NCBI RefSeq assembly: GCF_008831285.2
Contig: NC_045139.1
Span: 1,468,204 to 1,532,203 of the forward strand
Reading direction: 5' to 3'
Origin: Nymphaea colorata
Taxonomy: Eukaryota; Streptophyta; Magnoliopsida; Nymphaeales; Nymphaeaceae
Length of the DNA stretch: 64,000 nucleotides
Made by a program: the position numbers and the translations under genes. This document shows positions 46,386 to 60,629 of the stretch, piece by piece. Each line of letters starts with the position of its first letter. Positions within the stretch are counted from its first letter, which is position 1. The notes below the pieces were generated by a model, which saw nothing but the letters and a program-made list of their open reading frames with translations, did not search any database and was not told where the DNA came from.

Positions 46386-46616
46386 TCTTAGTTCTCATCA
46401 TGCACAAACTCAGCTTACATCTCAGCTGAGCAGCAGCGCCGGCCACAGTAGTAATGGCAGTATGGCGGCCTGTATCCATATATAGGCCTTCCATTCCCAT
46501 AGTCTTAGTTCTCATCATGCACAAACTCAGCTTACATCTCAGCTGAGCAGCACCGCCGGCCGCAGTAGTGGCAGTATGGCGGCCTGTATCTATATATAGG
46601 CCTTCCATTCCCATAG
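46386..46616. repeat. 117/114-bp tandem duplication at the 3' end of pseudogene F
   Basis: Unit 1 is 46386-46502 and unit 2 is 46503-46616. They differ mainly by one 3-bp deletion in the GTAGTAATGG stretch. Each unit contains the last Cys motif and the stop region of the gene. Confidence 0.88.
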
Positions 46617-46839
46617 CGCGGCGGCGTCCATATCCATATCAATACAGCTTGTTATAATCGAATTCGTTGTCAACCTGGTCTGCATGATCTTCAGTCTGGG
46701 AGTAAGCAGCAGACTCTGCCTCTGAGCGGCACCTGCGGCCACAGCAGAAGCAAGCGGCAGCGCCGGGGGAAGCCGCTGTATGGACCGCTGTCTCAATCTA
46801 CTTCAGCATCACTATCCTTGAAAGCCGTGTCGTTCTTAT
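46388..46839 (-). pseudogene. Pseudogene F: exon 2 of a two-motif gene
   Basis: The acceptor TGCAG is kept and the exon starts KNDTAFKDSDAEVD, as in gene H1, but then meets TGA. A frameshift destroys motif 1. Motif 2 is present twice through the tandem duplication, each time followed by the lesion GAGATGTAAGCTGAG, where intact genes have a Glu-Tyr-Ala-Glu stretch. No exon 1 is found. Sequence resembling the 5' flank of gene H1 lies at about 49300-49400, but the coding exon between is missing. Confidence 0.85.
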
Positions 46840-47017
46840 CTGCACTTAGACGGCAAGGTCATTACTCCTTCATTTGATACAGAAAAACAGGGGAAGAATA
46901 GTTTAAGTCTTTGTCAATATGCAGAAATAGGCAAATACTGAGTGGGCTACAAGAAAATTCACGTGTTAGTAGGCTATAAAAAATAATTAATGAATGTAGA
47001 CAGCATTTGTAGCTTTA

Positions 47018-47231
47018 AGGGGCATAGCGTAGCTGGTTGAGATAGAGGTCTGTACTAAGGCAGGTCTCTAGTTCGATTCCTGTGGGCGTTATGTTCCTGT
47101 GTCTTAAGGCGGTAGGACGCGGCAGCTGAAGGGTGCACCGTTGCTATCGCTGACACCGACGCAGCTCAGGACCCCGGGGGGCTTTCAGGCCTTTTTCGAG
47201 TGGTGGAATTAATACTCCCTTGTTCACCCGA
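47018..47231 (+). mobile_element. tRNA-derived SINE with target-site duplication
   Basis: The 5' part has a pol III A box (TAGCGTAGCTGG, 47025-47036) and B box (AGTTCGATTCC, 47070-47080) at tRNA-like spacing. A GC-rich body and a short T-rich end follow. AATGTAGACAGCAT flanks it at 46993-47006 and 47232-47245 (14 bp, extending imperfectly). It is too long and lacks the folded 3' half of a real tRNA. Confidence 0.82.
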
Positions 47232-47260
47232 AATGTAGACAGCATCCGTAAGTGGTTGTT

Positions 47261-47263
<3 letters not shown>

Positions 47264-47319
<56 letters not shown>
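47264..47319. repeat. (TA)n microsatellite
   Basis: 56-bp TA tract. The flanking AATGTAGACAGCATCCGTAA is found on both sides (47232 and 47349), followed by a second TA tract near 47385-47406. Confidence 0.95.
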
Positions 47320-47322
<3 letters not shown>

Positions 47323-48262
47323 GTATTAAGGGGCTATAAAAAAATTAATGAATGTAGACAGCATCCGTAAGTGGTTAACAACAATTATATATATATATAT
47401 ATATATTTATTGAAGCACGATATGGTGATATATTGACGAGTGTTGATTTGGGTTAAGTATTATTTTAAATGTGAAATTGACCGGTCATGTCCTGGTCCCC
47501 CTCTCTCTCTTTTTTTTCTTTCCACAAGAAAAGAAATTTTCGTTTGATGTGTAAGAGGACAGTTGTTGAATCTGGTCCTCCACTACTTGGCCGGCGCATA
47601 GTTTGGCATTTTTTTTATTTTCTGAAAGAAAAAATCCTCCTCATAATGTACAAAATTATCTAAACAAATTATGAAATGCATTTTTTATAGTCCATATTTT
47701 ATGTTGGTAACCCAAGGATCGAAGACTATCTACATCGTTACCAAATTGGATGTATGAATCCAATTCACATAATTCTCAATTCTATAGCTTCTTTTTGTCC
47801 ATAAGCTTGATGGGGAAAGATCGAGGCCGACCCATTTGTCACTATTTGGTGGTTGACACTTGCATATCAATTTATCATTGATGGACGCTCTGGCATGGAC
47901 CATAGTGTTGGGTAGCTCACAAAATTAACACCTTTATTATAAACAATGTACACAATTTAGACCATTCATTTGGCAAGAGGTTCTACACCAATAATCCAAA
48001 ACGCTAATAAGTGTATCTGTTTTGGAATCTAAACATGTTGATCTGCTCGACTTAATACAGGGGCATAGTCAGGAAATTTGACTGAAGTAGCACTAGTTAT
48101 ACACTTTTAAATTTTTAAGGGGCATCTGTATGTACTAACTAAGAAATTTCAAAATAAAAATGACCATTTTTTGTGAGTCTGTATGGGCAATTGCCCACAC
48201 TATGCCCACACCTCCCTTTGCCCCTTACAATATGTTAATCATTATAAGTGAAGTCCCGGAGG

Positions 48263-48455
48263 CAGGGGTGGAGGGAGGGGGGGCCCGCCCAAGCCATGGC
48301 TCGGGTGAGTGCAGGAAAAAAAAATTATATTGAAAAAATCATTTCTTGTTAGTTTGGTCCGGTCCGTCGCTCCTCTTGGCCCTACCCATCGCTCCTCTTG
48401 GCCCGACCCGCGGATTGTTTGGCCCGCCCCTGAAAAAAATCCTGGCTTTGCCTCG
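48263..48455 (+). mobile_element. MITE of the CAGGGGCGAAG family
   Basis: Starts CAGGGGTGGAGGGAGG. The end contains AAATCCTGGCTTTGCC, the complement of the family's other terminus. The middle matches the copy at 11955. No clear target duplication. Confidence 0.6.
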
Positions 48456-48739
48456 ACCCAAAAGTAGGTCATCTCTGTTCGGGTCGACGCGCCCACCCTG
48501 TCCCCTAGCAACTGGCATGACACGTGCCCTTTACTGGTAAACCAGGGGGAACATGAGAGCCAAACACGTGTTCAGCTTGAACATATTTCATATTTAGGGA
48601 AATCTACACGATATCAAAGTTTGCAACCTTCATACTAACTCGTACATCACCTCAAATCTTACATCCAATGCAATTAAATGCCACCTAAAAGTTAGGACAC
48701 CTTGAACATTTAATGCTGCATCTACTGTTTGGGTTGAGT

Positions 48740-49080
48740 GTGCGACTAGGACTCTAGAAAAATGCGGCCAAATGAGTGTGCTAGGTGGAACCCGCAAGCA
48801 CATGGACGGCCAGCTTCGTGTGCTCTAGCTCGACCCAAGTCATGGCGGACGTCGTCTTCCCAAAATCCCTTGAGAAGGCAGTGCTTCACATGGAAGGACC
48901 CAGGCCAGAAAATTTCTCTCATAAGTTAATAGTTGCAGGGCTTGAAAAAAGGATTGCTATGAATTCTTATTGATGGAAAGGGTGAGCCTAAAGTATCTGG
49001 ACAGTGCTCTAGGACCTTCGGAATGAGCCTTTCGGATGTATTCTATTCCTCCATATGTCCTTCTTAAGATCTGGCTGACT
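48740..49080. repeat. Array 2 segment, second copy at about 52400-52760
   Basis: Shared words include GACTCTAGAAAAATGC, GCACATGGAC and TTAATAGTTGCAG, in the same order. It lies upstream of F here and upstream of F2 in the second copy. Confidence 0.7.
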
Positions 49081-49130
49081 CCACCATAAGCATATACAGT
49101 ATGTATACTTGCTTTTAAATGTAGAAGACC

Positions 49131-49168
<38 letters not shown>

Positions 49169-51095
49169 CCAAATATATATATATATACACACACCAATGG
49201 TTTAATATCTTGCAATAGACTCGTAAAAGGAATACATATATGCTTACTTTGTACATCTTTCTCGATATGATGTTGAAGGCTATAAAATTATTCAAGTGTT
49301 TGAAGAGAGAGAGAGAGAGAGCATGATATTGAATAAATTAAAGAAAAACGATAAAACGCATCGCCTGAACTCCTGCAGATCATCAGTGGTTCCCACCGCT
49401 AATTAAGAAATACCGCAATTAATTGATATGTATGAAATTTTGTTATCTGGCTGGACTTAGCAGTTTTGCGATGTTACTGCCCTTTAAATTAACCCACAAT
49501 TTATCAGGCAGCAACTTCAATTAGTGTGAGGTAATAAGAATATAAAAATATAATAGCAACAATTCATCAAATGAAAATCTCGGTAAAAGGCAAATCCATG
49601 CTAAGCTGTTTTTAGTTAAAAGTTAAAGTTTGTGCTCTTCAAAAATCATTTACTTCGTTTTTACAGGTTTTTTGGTAATAATAACAAATTGTTATTGTTT
49701 AGAAGCAAATTCATAAGTCCACCCTAAACTTCCAATAAAAATGTGGAACAGCAATGTTTTGTCATTGTCCTGCCAAATGACCCGTTAGTATATATGGCTG
49801 TTACCCTAAAAAGGATATTATATATATATATCTATATCTATATATATATATATCTTGTCACTCATTTATTAACTTGATATTCAAAACAGCATTAACATTT
49901 GCCTAGACATTAAGTGGCTGGTCAGCACAGGGGCATGGCAAGAAAATTTTCATGGGAAGGATCAAATTATAGTTTTAAAACTACGGTCAGGTGGAAAGGC
50001 GAAGCTTTATTGCACCGACCACAGTAATTTTTTCATTTTCCCGGCACACCAGTGTTGACCAATGCGTCCTTTCACTTTCAGAAACAAACTGAGAGTACTT
50101 TCACTACTTCATACTGTCTTCCACGCACTCCCTGCATCTTTATACCCACCAGCGCCGCTGGTATCTATGTGGGCTGCCTTTCTAGTGGCTGAGTTTGGAT
50201 TTTTTTTCACATTCTCTTTCAGTGAACGAGAGTTGGTGTAATCTTCGACTGAGTGGCAACAGTTTTCTATTTTCGAAGGAGCACAGTGTATATAAATGAA
50301 CAAACATTTAAAATTGTTAACATAAAAGCAAAGAAACATTAAAAGGGTTGATGCATTTGGCTCTGCTCGAATCCATCCCATCCTCCTGCGTGTTTAACAC
50401 AATTATACGTAAACACAAGACTTTTAAAACTAAAACTTGTTTCAGAAAATTCAACTAGCTGGTAAAGAAAATCGTCTTTTTCAAGGTTGGAAAAATAAAA
50501 CTGACTAAAACTTTCAAAAAATTGTCACTAGGACCCATTCAATTTTGTCAAAATTTTTACAAGAGCCAAGTTGAAAATTTTTCAAAACATTTATTCATTT
50601 ACTTTTTGTGTGTGTGTGTGGGGGGGGGATCTTTGTAATTTTTGGGTATATTTTTCTAATTTTTATGTGTCATCGATCTATTATCTTTTTTTGTTCAGTA
50701 ATATATATTTTTATAAATGTAAACAATGATTTTTTGTGTTTGGTTAGTTAAAGTATTTTATATCCATACCCATATTAGCATTGGTGTGTACTTGATGTTT
50801 GGATTAAGACCCGCAAAAGCATACGGTTTCCAAGCCCGAGCCCAGAATGTATTTCTCCGATATGTATTCTCTCCATAATCCTTTCATATTTGTTTACTTT
50901 TGTAAATAAATATCTGTTAGCTCAAGTCTATTTGTAGGATAGACTTATTGTCCAACTTCTTAAGGGTACGCACATATTCTCTGGTTTGAAATTAAGTTTT
51001 TATGTATGACTTTGTTTCTGCATGTGTTCGGTTAGTTGAACGCGAGCTACGCTATGCGATCATATGTCAATTTCTGATGATTCGACAAACATGTC

Positions 51096-51607
51096 TTAGT
51101 TCTCATCCTGCACAACCTCAGCTTACATCTCAGCTAAGCAGCACCGCCGGCTGCAGTAGTAATGGCAGTATGGCGGCTTGTATTCATATATAGGGCGAAG
51201 GGAGGGGGCCGTCTAGGCCATGGCTCCACCTCGGCTAATGAAAAAAACAATTACATTGAACAAAATAAAATTTTTTAATTACACCATGTATTTTTTAGAT
51301 TTGAATTCAGTTGGTCTTACCCGAAATCAGAGGTTGAACTGTCGTCTCGCTCTCGAAGAAAATCCTTGCTCTGCCCGGCCTTCCATTCCCATAGCGCGGC
51401 CAACGTCCATGTCCATATCAATACAGCTTGTTGTAATCGAAGTTGTCAACCTGATCTACTTAGACGTTCAGTCTGGGAGTAGGCAGCAAACTCTGCCTCT
51501 GAGGCATTAGAAGCGGCAGCGCCGGGGTAAGCGGCTGTATAGACCACGCCAGTACCTATATCCACCTACTTCAGCACCACTGTCCTTGACAGCCGTGCTC
51601 TTCTTAT
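51096..51607 (-). pseudogene. Pseudogene F2: exon 2 of a two-motif gene, split by a MITE
   Basis: The exon starts KKSTAVKDSGAEV after a TACAG or TGCAG site. A TAA follows Cys-Arg-Phe of motif 1, and the rest of that motif is deleted. The 184-bp MITE at 51193-51376 interrupts the linker: sequence continuous in F (ATATATAGGCCTTCCATT) is split at TATA/GGCC. Motif 2 is followed by the same GAGATGTAAGCTGAG lesion as in F. No exon 1 is found. Confidence 0.85.
51193..51376 (+). mobile_element. 184-bp MITE inserted in pseudogene F2
   Basis: Same length as the copy at 11955-12138, with GGGCGAAGGGAGGGGG at the left and AAATCCTTGCTCTGCCC at the right. Comparison with pseudogene F fixes the insertion point. 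No target duplication is left, so an end may have been trimmed. Confidence 0.7.
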
Positions 51608-51836
51608 CTGCACTTACAGAACGGTTTCGACAGGGTCATTATTACTCCTTCATTTGTTGCAGAAAAACAGGGGAAGAATAGTTTAAGTCTTTGTGAAAAT
51701 GCCGATCGAAGAGGCAAAATGGGTAATAAGAACAAGAGAAAAAAATGATACCGAAAATACTGAGGGGTCTATAGGAAACTTCATGTTTAGGGACTATAAA
51801 AATATTAGTGATTGTAGACTGTCTCGTTAAGTGTGT

Positions 51837-51840
<4 letters not shown>

Positions 51841-51892
<52 letters not shown>
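51841..51892. repeat. (AT)n microsatellite followed by (CT)n
   Basis: 52-bp AT tract, then a CT tract at 51903-51923, in the intron-like region upstream of F2. Confidence 0.95.
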
Positions 51893-51895
<3 letters not shown>

Positions 51896-53496
51896 CTTTT
51901 TTCTCTCTCTCTCTCTCTCTCTCAACAAGAAATTTTCTATTGATCCACAATAGGGCAGTTTTCAAATCTATCACGGGTGTGCCTCTTGACTGGTGGATGA
52001 GGAAGGACATGTAAGGTCAGCCAAACAGGCGTTCGGCCAAAACATGTGTGTTTACCAGGTTGGAAAATATTTTCATATGTAGGCAAATTAGCCATATAAG
52101 ATATCAAACGTTGCAACCTTCATAGAGTTCATATTTTTAATAATAGAGCATCTCATGTCATCAAACATAGAGGCGTTGCCAAAAAATTTTTATGAGGGAG
52201 GTCGAATTAAAGTTTATAAATTTTGACTAGTGTCGAAATATCGTTTTTTATAATTTTTTATATAAATCAACTAAAATTTTATAAAAATTTAAGAATAAAT
52301 CTTTTAAAAAAACTTTTTGAGTGAGGCCAGAGCTCTCTGCCCCATCAAACACAACCTAATGGTTTGGGCACCTTATATATTTAAAACTAGAGCTACTATT
52401 TTGGTTGAGTGTGCTACTCGGACTCTAGAAAAATGCAGGCAAATGAAGTCTGGTCCCCATCGGTCTATGTGGGTGGAACCCAAAAGCACATGGACCGCCA
52501 GCTTCCTGTTCTCTAGGTCGACCCAAGTGTAATGATCGATGTCGCCTTACCATGATCCCTTCCCCTGAAGAAGAAGGCAGTGCTTCACATGGCCCAGAAA
52601 ATTAATTTCTTTCTTGTAAGTTAATAGTTGCAGAGCTTGAAGGGTGGATTGTTACGAATTTTTGTTGATGGAATGAGCCTAGGACCTTCGGAATGAGCCT
52701 TTTGGATATATATGCTCTTCCTCCATCTCTCCTTCTTAAGATCAGGCCGACTCCATCATATATGGTGAAGACTTTTTTCAAGTTCATATATTAAAAATTC
52801 TTTAGATAATCGTCTCTGGATTCATTTCCTCTACTGACAAAATGCTATAATAATATGGTTTTCTGTGGAGAATAATAGTTGGACGTTTACTATACAATAT
52901 TCAGAATGTAATAGTATTTGGACTCTTAGCCATAATAATAATCCTCATTACAGCTATGCATACTTTGGATTTTTAATTAAAATGATAGTTACATTGTTAT
53001 ATTTTTTACTAATTAAAGAATATGTTGCAAAGATCCGTTTATAGAAAGCAACCACCAATTTCCATTTACATGAATGATGCACAAATCTCAAAGCCATGAG
53101 AATTCGTGAGTGTGAGGATAAGAGATGAGGAGGCGACTTCGGCAACTCATTTTCACAAAAAAGATCATGAAATGCATTTTCTCCAGGCCAGTGTCTTCTC
53201 TAGCTTCTTCAAATCCAGATTTTCAAAGAAAACCTGGTTTTCGGCCATTACTAATAAGATAAGAAGCCAGTTTCTGCTATAATGACCAGCTTTGATGCCA
53301 CAGACCATGTTTCCGATATGGGCTTCAATTAGTCTGTTGGAAATTGGATATCTTTTTATCAACAAATGGAAATTAAGCTTAAAATACTTGGGGAAATATT
53401 TCATTGAAGTTAGACAAACAAAGACCCTTACAACAGAGAGCAACTGTAATGGATCCAAGCTAGCAAGAACTCACTAGACCCTCACAAGCGCATGCT

Positions 53497-53502
53497 TTTA
53501 TT
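53497..53502 (-). terminator. Polyadenylation signal AATAAA of gene H1
   Basis: AATAAA on the minus strand about 70 nt after the stop, in the same AATAAAAGCATGC context as genes D and G. Confidence 0.6.
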
Positions 53503-53571
53503 TAAGTCTAACCACAGGTTATGGCAGTTGACATGCACTTTGGTTACAGATACAGCAGCAAAGAAGATTTT

Positions 53572-54943
53572 CTAGTTCTGATCCTGCACAAACTCCGCAT
53601 ACTCCTCTGCTGAGCAGCACCGGCGGCCGCAGTAGTAACGGCAGTATGGTGGCCTGTATCCATATCCGGGCCTTCCTCCGTGTCCATATCCATAGCCATA
53701 CTGCTTCTCGTCACCGAATTCGACCTGATCTTGAGCGCCCTGGGAGTAGGCATGAAACTCTGCCTCCGAGCAGCACCGGCGGCCACAGAAGAAACGGCAG
53801 CGGCCGGGGTAATGGCCATATGGACCGCGCCCATATGGGCCATGCCCATACCCATATCCATCTACTTCAGCATCACCGTCCTTGACAGTCGTGTCCTTCT
53901 TATCTGCATCAGAGGAAGACATCATGGTTATATATATGCTGTCAGGCAAACAGGGGAAGAGTATTTTAAGTGTTTGTGCAAATGCCAAACAGAAAAAATG
54001 GCATAAGAAGAAAAGGAAAGAAAAACAGAGAACATATGATGTCTACCAAAGTATTAATGGGGAGTTAGGAAACTGCATGTTTTACATGGTAGTTATATAG
54101 TTTTTTTTTTAAAAAATAAAACTGCCAATTAGGTTCCCATAAATATGCTGAAAAGTAGAAAAATTCACAATTTAGGACGACAAGCTTCAACATAGGAACT
54201 TAGAAAATGAGAACTGTCTTTCAAATTTATGAGCTGAAGACAAGCCCTTTTTGGTAGGAGCCTTTTTTAAAAAAATTGGTTTTGTATAGTGATCTCTACT
54301 TTTTAATCGCTTTACTACAGCCCGCTGTATGAAATATATCATCCATTATTGGATAGAGAAGCCCACCTATAACAAGCACTCTCTGCTTAGTGCCTGCACA
54401 CTTTTGGCATAATGTTTTCTGGTTTGGAAAAGAAACTCGAACCTCAATCCTTTCAAGAAAAACTTTTCGTCTTTCACAGAGTGACCATGTAATTTAAACT
54501 GTGATGACTGCTTATTTAACAGTGGCAGCCCTCCCAACTACACCAAACTTCTATAGCGTCACATTAATATACAGATTTGTAGAGATACCGACGAAAGAAC
54601 GCAAGAAATAAGATGCAATTAATCAATATAAGTTTCCTAGATCGCTAAAGTAACCAAGAAATACAGCATGCAGGCGTCAGCACCACAGCCAGGATCATCA
54701 GTGGTCATACAAGGGTTCATTTACAAGGAACAACGTAATAAAATCAGTTTGCTTTGCATAAAGGAGTGTAATAGGCTTTATCGCAGGCTCGTTAAGAAGC
54801 TATAATAGTGAAGAAGAGAGGGAGAGAGATCAAGGGGAAAGCCCACCAGCAGCAGGTTTCTCTTCCAAGTCACGAGCAAGGACTTGGGCAAAGAGCAACA
54901 TGAGAGCGAAGAAAATGGGAAGGGAGAACTTTCGCAATGCCAT
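53572..54943 (-). CDS. Gene H1: secreted Gly/Tyr-rich protein with two Cys motifs, 142 aa
   Basis: Exon 1 is 54847-54943 (97 nt) and exon 2 is 53572-53903 (332 nt), with a 943-nt phase-1 intron. The signal peptide is MALRKFSLPIFFALMLL..., cleaved near VLA; the mature start is RDLEEKPAA. Exon 2 has an acidic stretch (DTTVKDGDAEVD), YGYGHGPYGRG repeats, motif 1 C68-x3-C72-x3-C76-C77-SEAEFHAYSQ, a GYGYGHGGRPGYGY linker, then motif 2 C120-x3-C124-x3-C128-C129-SAEEYAEFVQDQN. Probably secreted; function unknown. Intact, unlike its left neighbours F and F2. Confidence 0.9.
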
Positions 54944-55019
54944 TGCTGACTGCTATCGCTACTGATGGGGAAGAAGAGAAACGAGAACTGGGGATGGGTT
55001 TCAGGCACCGTAGCTTCGC

Positions 55020-55029
55020 CTATTTATAG
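55020..55029 (-). promoter_or_regulatory. TATA box of gene H1 (CTATAAATAG)
   Basis: 77 bp upstream of the ATG. A (GA)n tract lies upstream at 55051-55071, with a CT-rich stretch near 55170-55200. Confidence 0.8.
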
Positions 55030-55079
55030 AGTTTTCAGTGTGATATTACAGAGAGAGAGAGAGAGAGAGAGCATGATAT

Positions 55080-59100
<4,021 letters not shown>

Positions 59101-59238
59101 CAGATCAACGCTGTTATATGGACCCAAACTAGCTAAGAAGTCACTAGACCCTAAGTGCATGTTCTTATTTAAGTGTTACCGACATATGGTAATTAACATG
59201 CACATTGGCTACAGATACAACCAAAACGAACATTGTTC

Positions 59239-60306
59239 TTAGTTCTGATCCTGCACATACTCAGCGTACTCCTGAGCTGAGCAGCAATGGTGGCCGCAGT
59301 AGTAACGGCAGTGTGGTGGCCCGTACCCATATCCGGGCCTTCCTCCGTAGCCATAGTAAGGCCCGCGTCCATAGCCATATCCATATCCAGAATGCTTCTC
59401 GTCACCGAATTCATCGGCAGCCTGGTCTTGAGCGCCCTGAGAGTAGGCAGCAAACTCTGCCTCCGAGCAGCACCGGTGGCCGCAGAGGAATCGGCAGCGC
59501 GGGGGATAATGGCCATATGGACCACGCCCATGCCAATATCCATCATCACTGTCCTTGATAGTCGCGTCCTTCTTGTCTGCACTCAGAGAAAACATTATAA
59601 GTTGCAGGCAATGCAAACAGGGGAGGTGCGTTTTTAAGTGCTTGTGAAAATGCCCAACAGGCAAAAAGACAAAACAAGAAAAGAAAAGAAGATGACATTC
59701 AAGAAAAGAAAAAGAAATGTATGATATCTATTGCTGGGAAGGTAGGAAACTGCATGTTTTACATGTTACGTAACAATGTATACAGGAAAATCGATCATTT
59801 CACGTCTTAGGACGGCCAACCATGAAGATAAAGCCCTCATTAGCAAGGGCCTGTATCTGAAACTTAGAGAATTAGAACTGTCTTCCAAAATTATGACAAA
59901 GAAGGTGAGCCTTGGGTAGAATGGTTTATTTCAGAAATCGAACTCTGACTGCTCCATTTAACAGTGGCAGCCCTCCCAACTACGACAACCTTTTGTAAAC
60001 TCATACAGATTTTGTAGAGAGATCAGATAAAAGATCATAAGATACAGGCTGCAACGTAACAAATAGACGTTTGCTAGGCTAAAGTAACCAAGAAATCTAC
60101 TGAAATAGACGGCATTGTCGCCAGTCAGGATCGTCGCTCATACATATAATGAATTATTTGTAGATATGAATAACGTAATTAAATCTGTGCATGCTTTGCT
60201 TTACATGAGAGTATAATGGACTTTATTTCAGTCTCATTAAGTAGCTGGAAAACTAAGGTCTAGCATTGTCATGAAATCAATAAGTTATTTTCAGCAGTCG
60301 TATGAA

Positions 60307-60367
<61 letters not shown>

Positions 60368-60478
60368 AAGGGAAAGCCCACCAGCAGCAGGTTTCTCTTC
60401 CAAGTCACGAGCAAGGACTTGGGCAAAGAGCAAGATCACAGCAAAGATAATGGGGAGAGAGAATTTGCTGAGTGCCAT
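59239..60478 (-). CDS. Gene H2: secreted Gly/Tyr-rich protein with two Cys motifs, 144 aa
   Basis: Exon 1 is 60382-60478 (97 nt) and exon 2 is 59239-59576 (338 nt), with an 805-nt phase-1 intron. The signal peptide is MALSKFSLPIIFAVILL..., and the mature start is RDLEEKPAA. After an acidic stretch (DATIKDSDD) come motif 1 C60-x3-C64-x3-C68-C69-SEAEFAAYSQ, an acidic/Gly-rich linker (ADEFGDEKHSGYGYGYGRG), and motif 2 C122-x3-C126-x3-C130-C131-SAQEYAEYVQDQN. His replaces Arg in both motifs (CGHRCC, CGHHCC) compared with H1. A (GA)n tract lies in the intron beside the donor. Probably secreted; function unknown. Confidence 0.9.
60309..60362. repeat. (GA)n microsatellite, 54 bp, beside the H2 exon 1 donor
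   Basis: In the H2 transcript this is a (CU)n tract starting about 19 nt after the 5' splice site. Confidence 0.95.
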
Positions 60479-60558
60479 CGCTGACTGCTAAGGCAAGCTA
60501 CTTATGGGAGAAGACGAAAAGAGAAATGTGGATGAGTTTTGGGGCACCAAAGCTTCCC

Positions 60559-60568
60559 CTATTTATAG
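60559..60568 (-). promoter_or_regulatory. TATA box of gene H2 (CTATAAATAG)
   Basis: 81 bp upstream of the ATG. A GA-rich stretch (about 60599-60621) lies just upstream. Confidence 0.8.
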
Positions 60569-60629
60569 GGTTTTGAGCGTGATATTTCGGTGACGATGGA
60601 GAAGAGAGAGATAGAGAGAGTGCCAGACT

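Larger units (their letters stand above)
46840..51095. other. Array 2 spacer between F and F2; no gene seen
   Basis: Contains intron-like sequence of pseudogene F (GGGGAAGAATAGTTTAAGTC), a SINE, (TA)n tracts, a MITE, a segment repeated at 52400-52760 and a copy of the spacer repeat at 49980-50260. No supported gene. Confidence 0.6.

Noticed and set aside
47021-47092. Possible tRNA gene
   Set aside because: A and B boxes are present, but the acceptor and T-stem pairing of a functional tRNA is poor, and the unit continues into a 214-bp body with target duplication. It is a SINE.
59205-59637. Long plus-strand frames opposite exon 2 of H2 (and of H1)
   Set aside because: Antisense shadows of GC-rich, repeat-coding exons, with no supporting structure.
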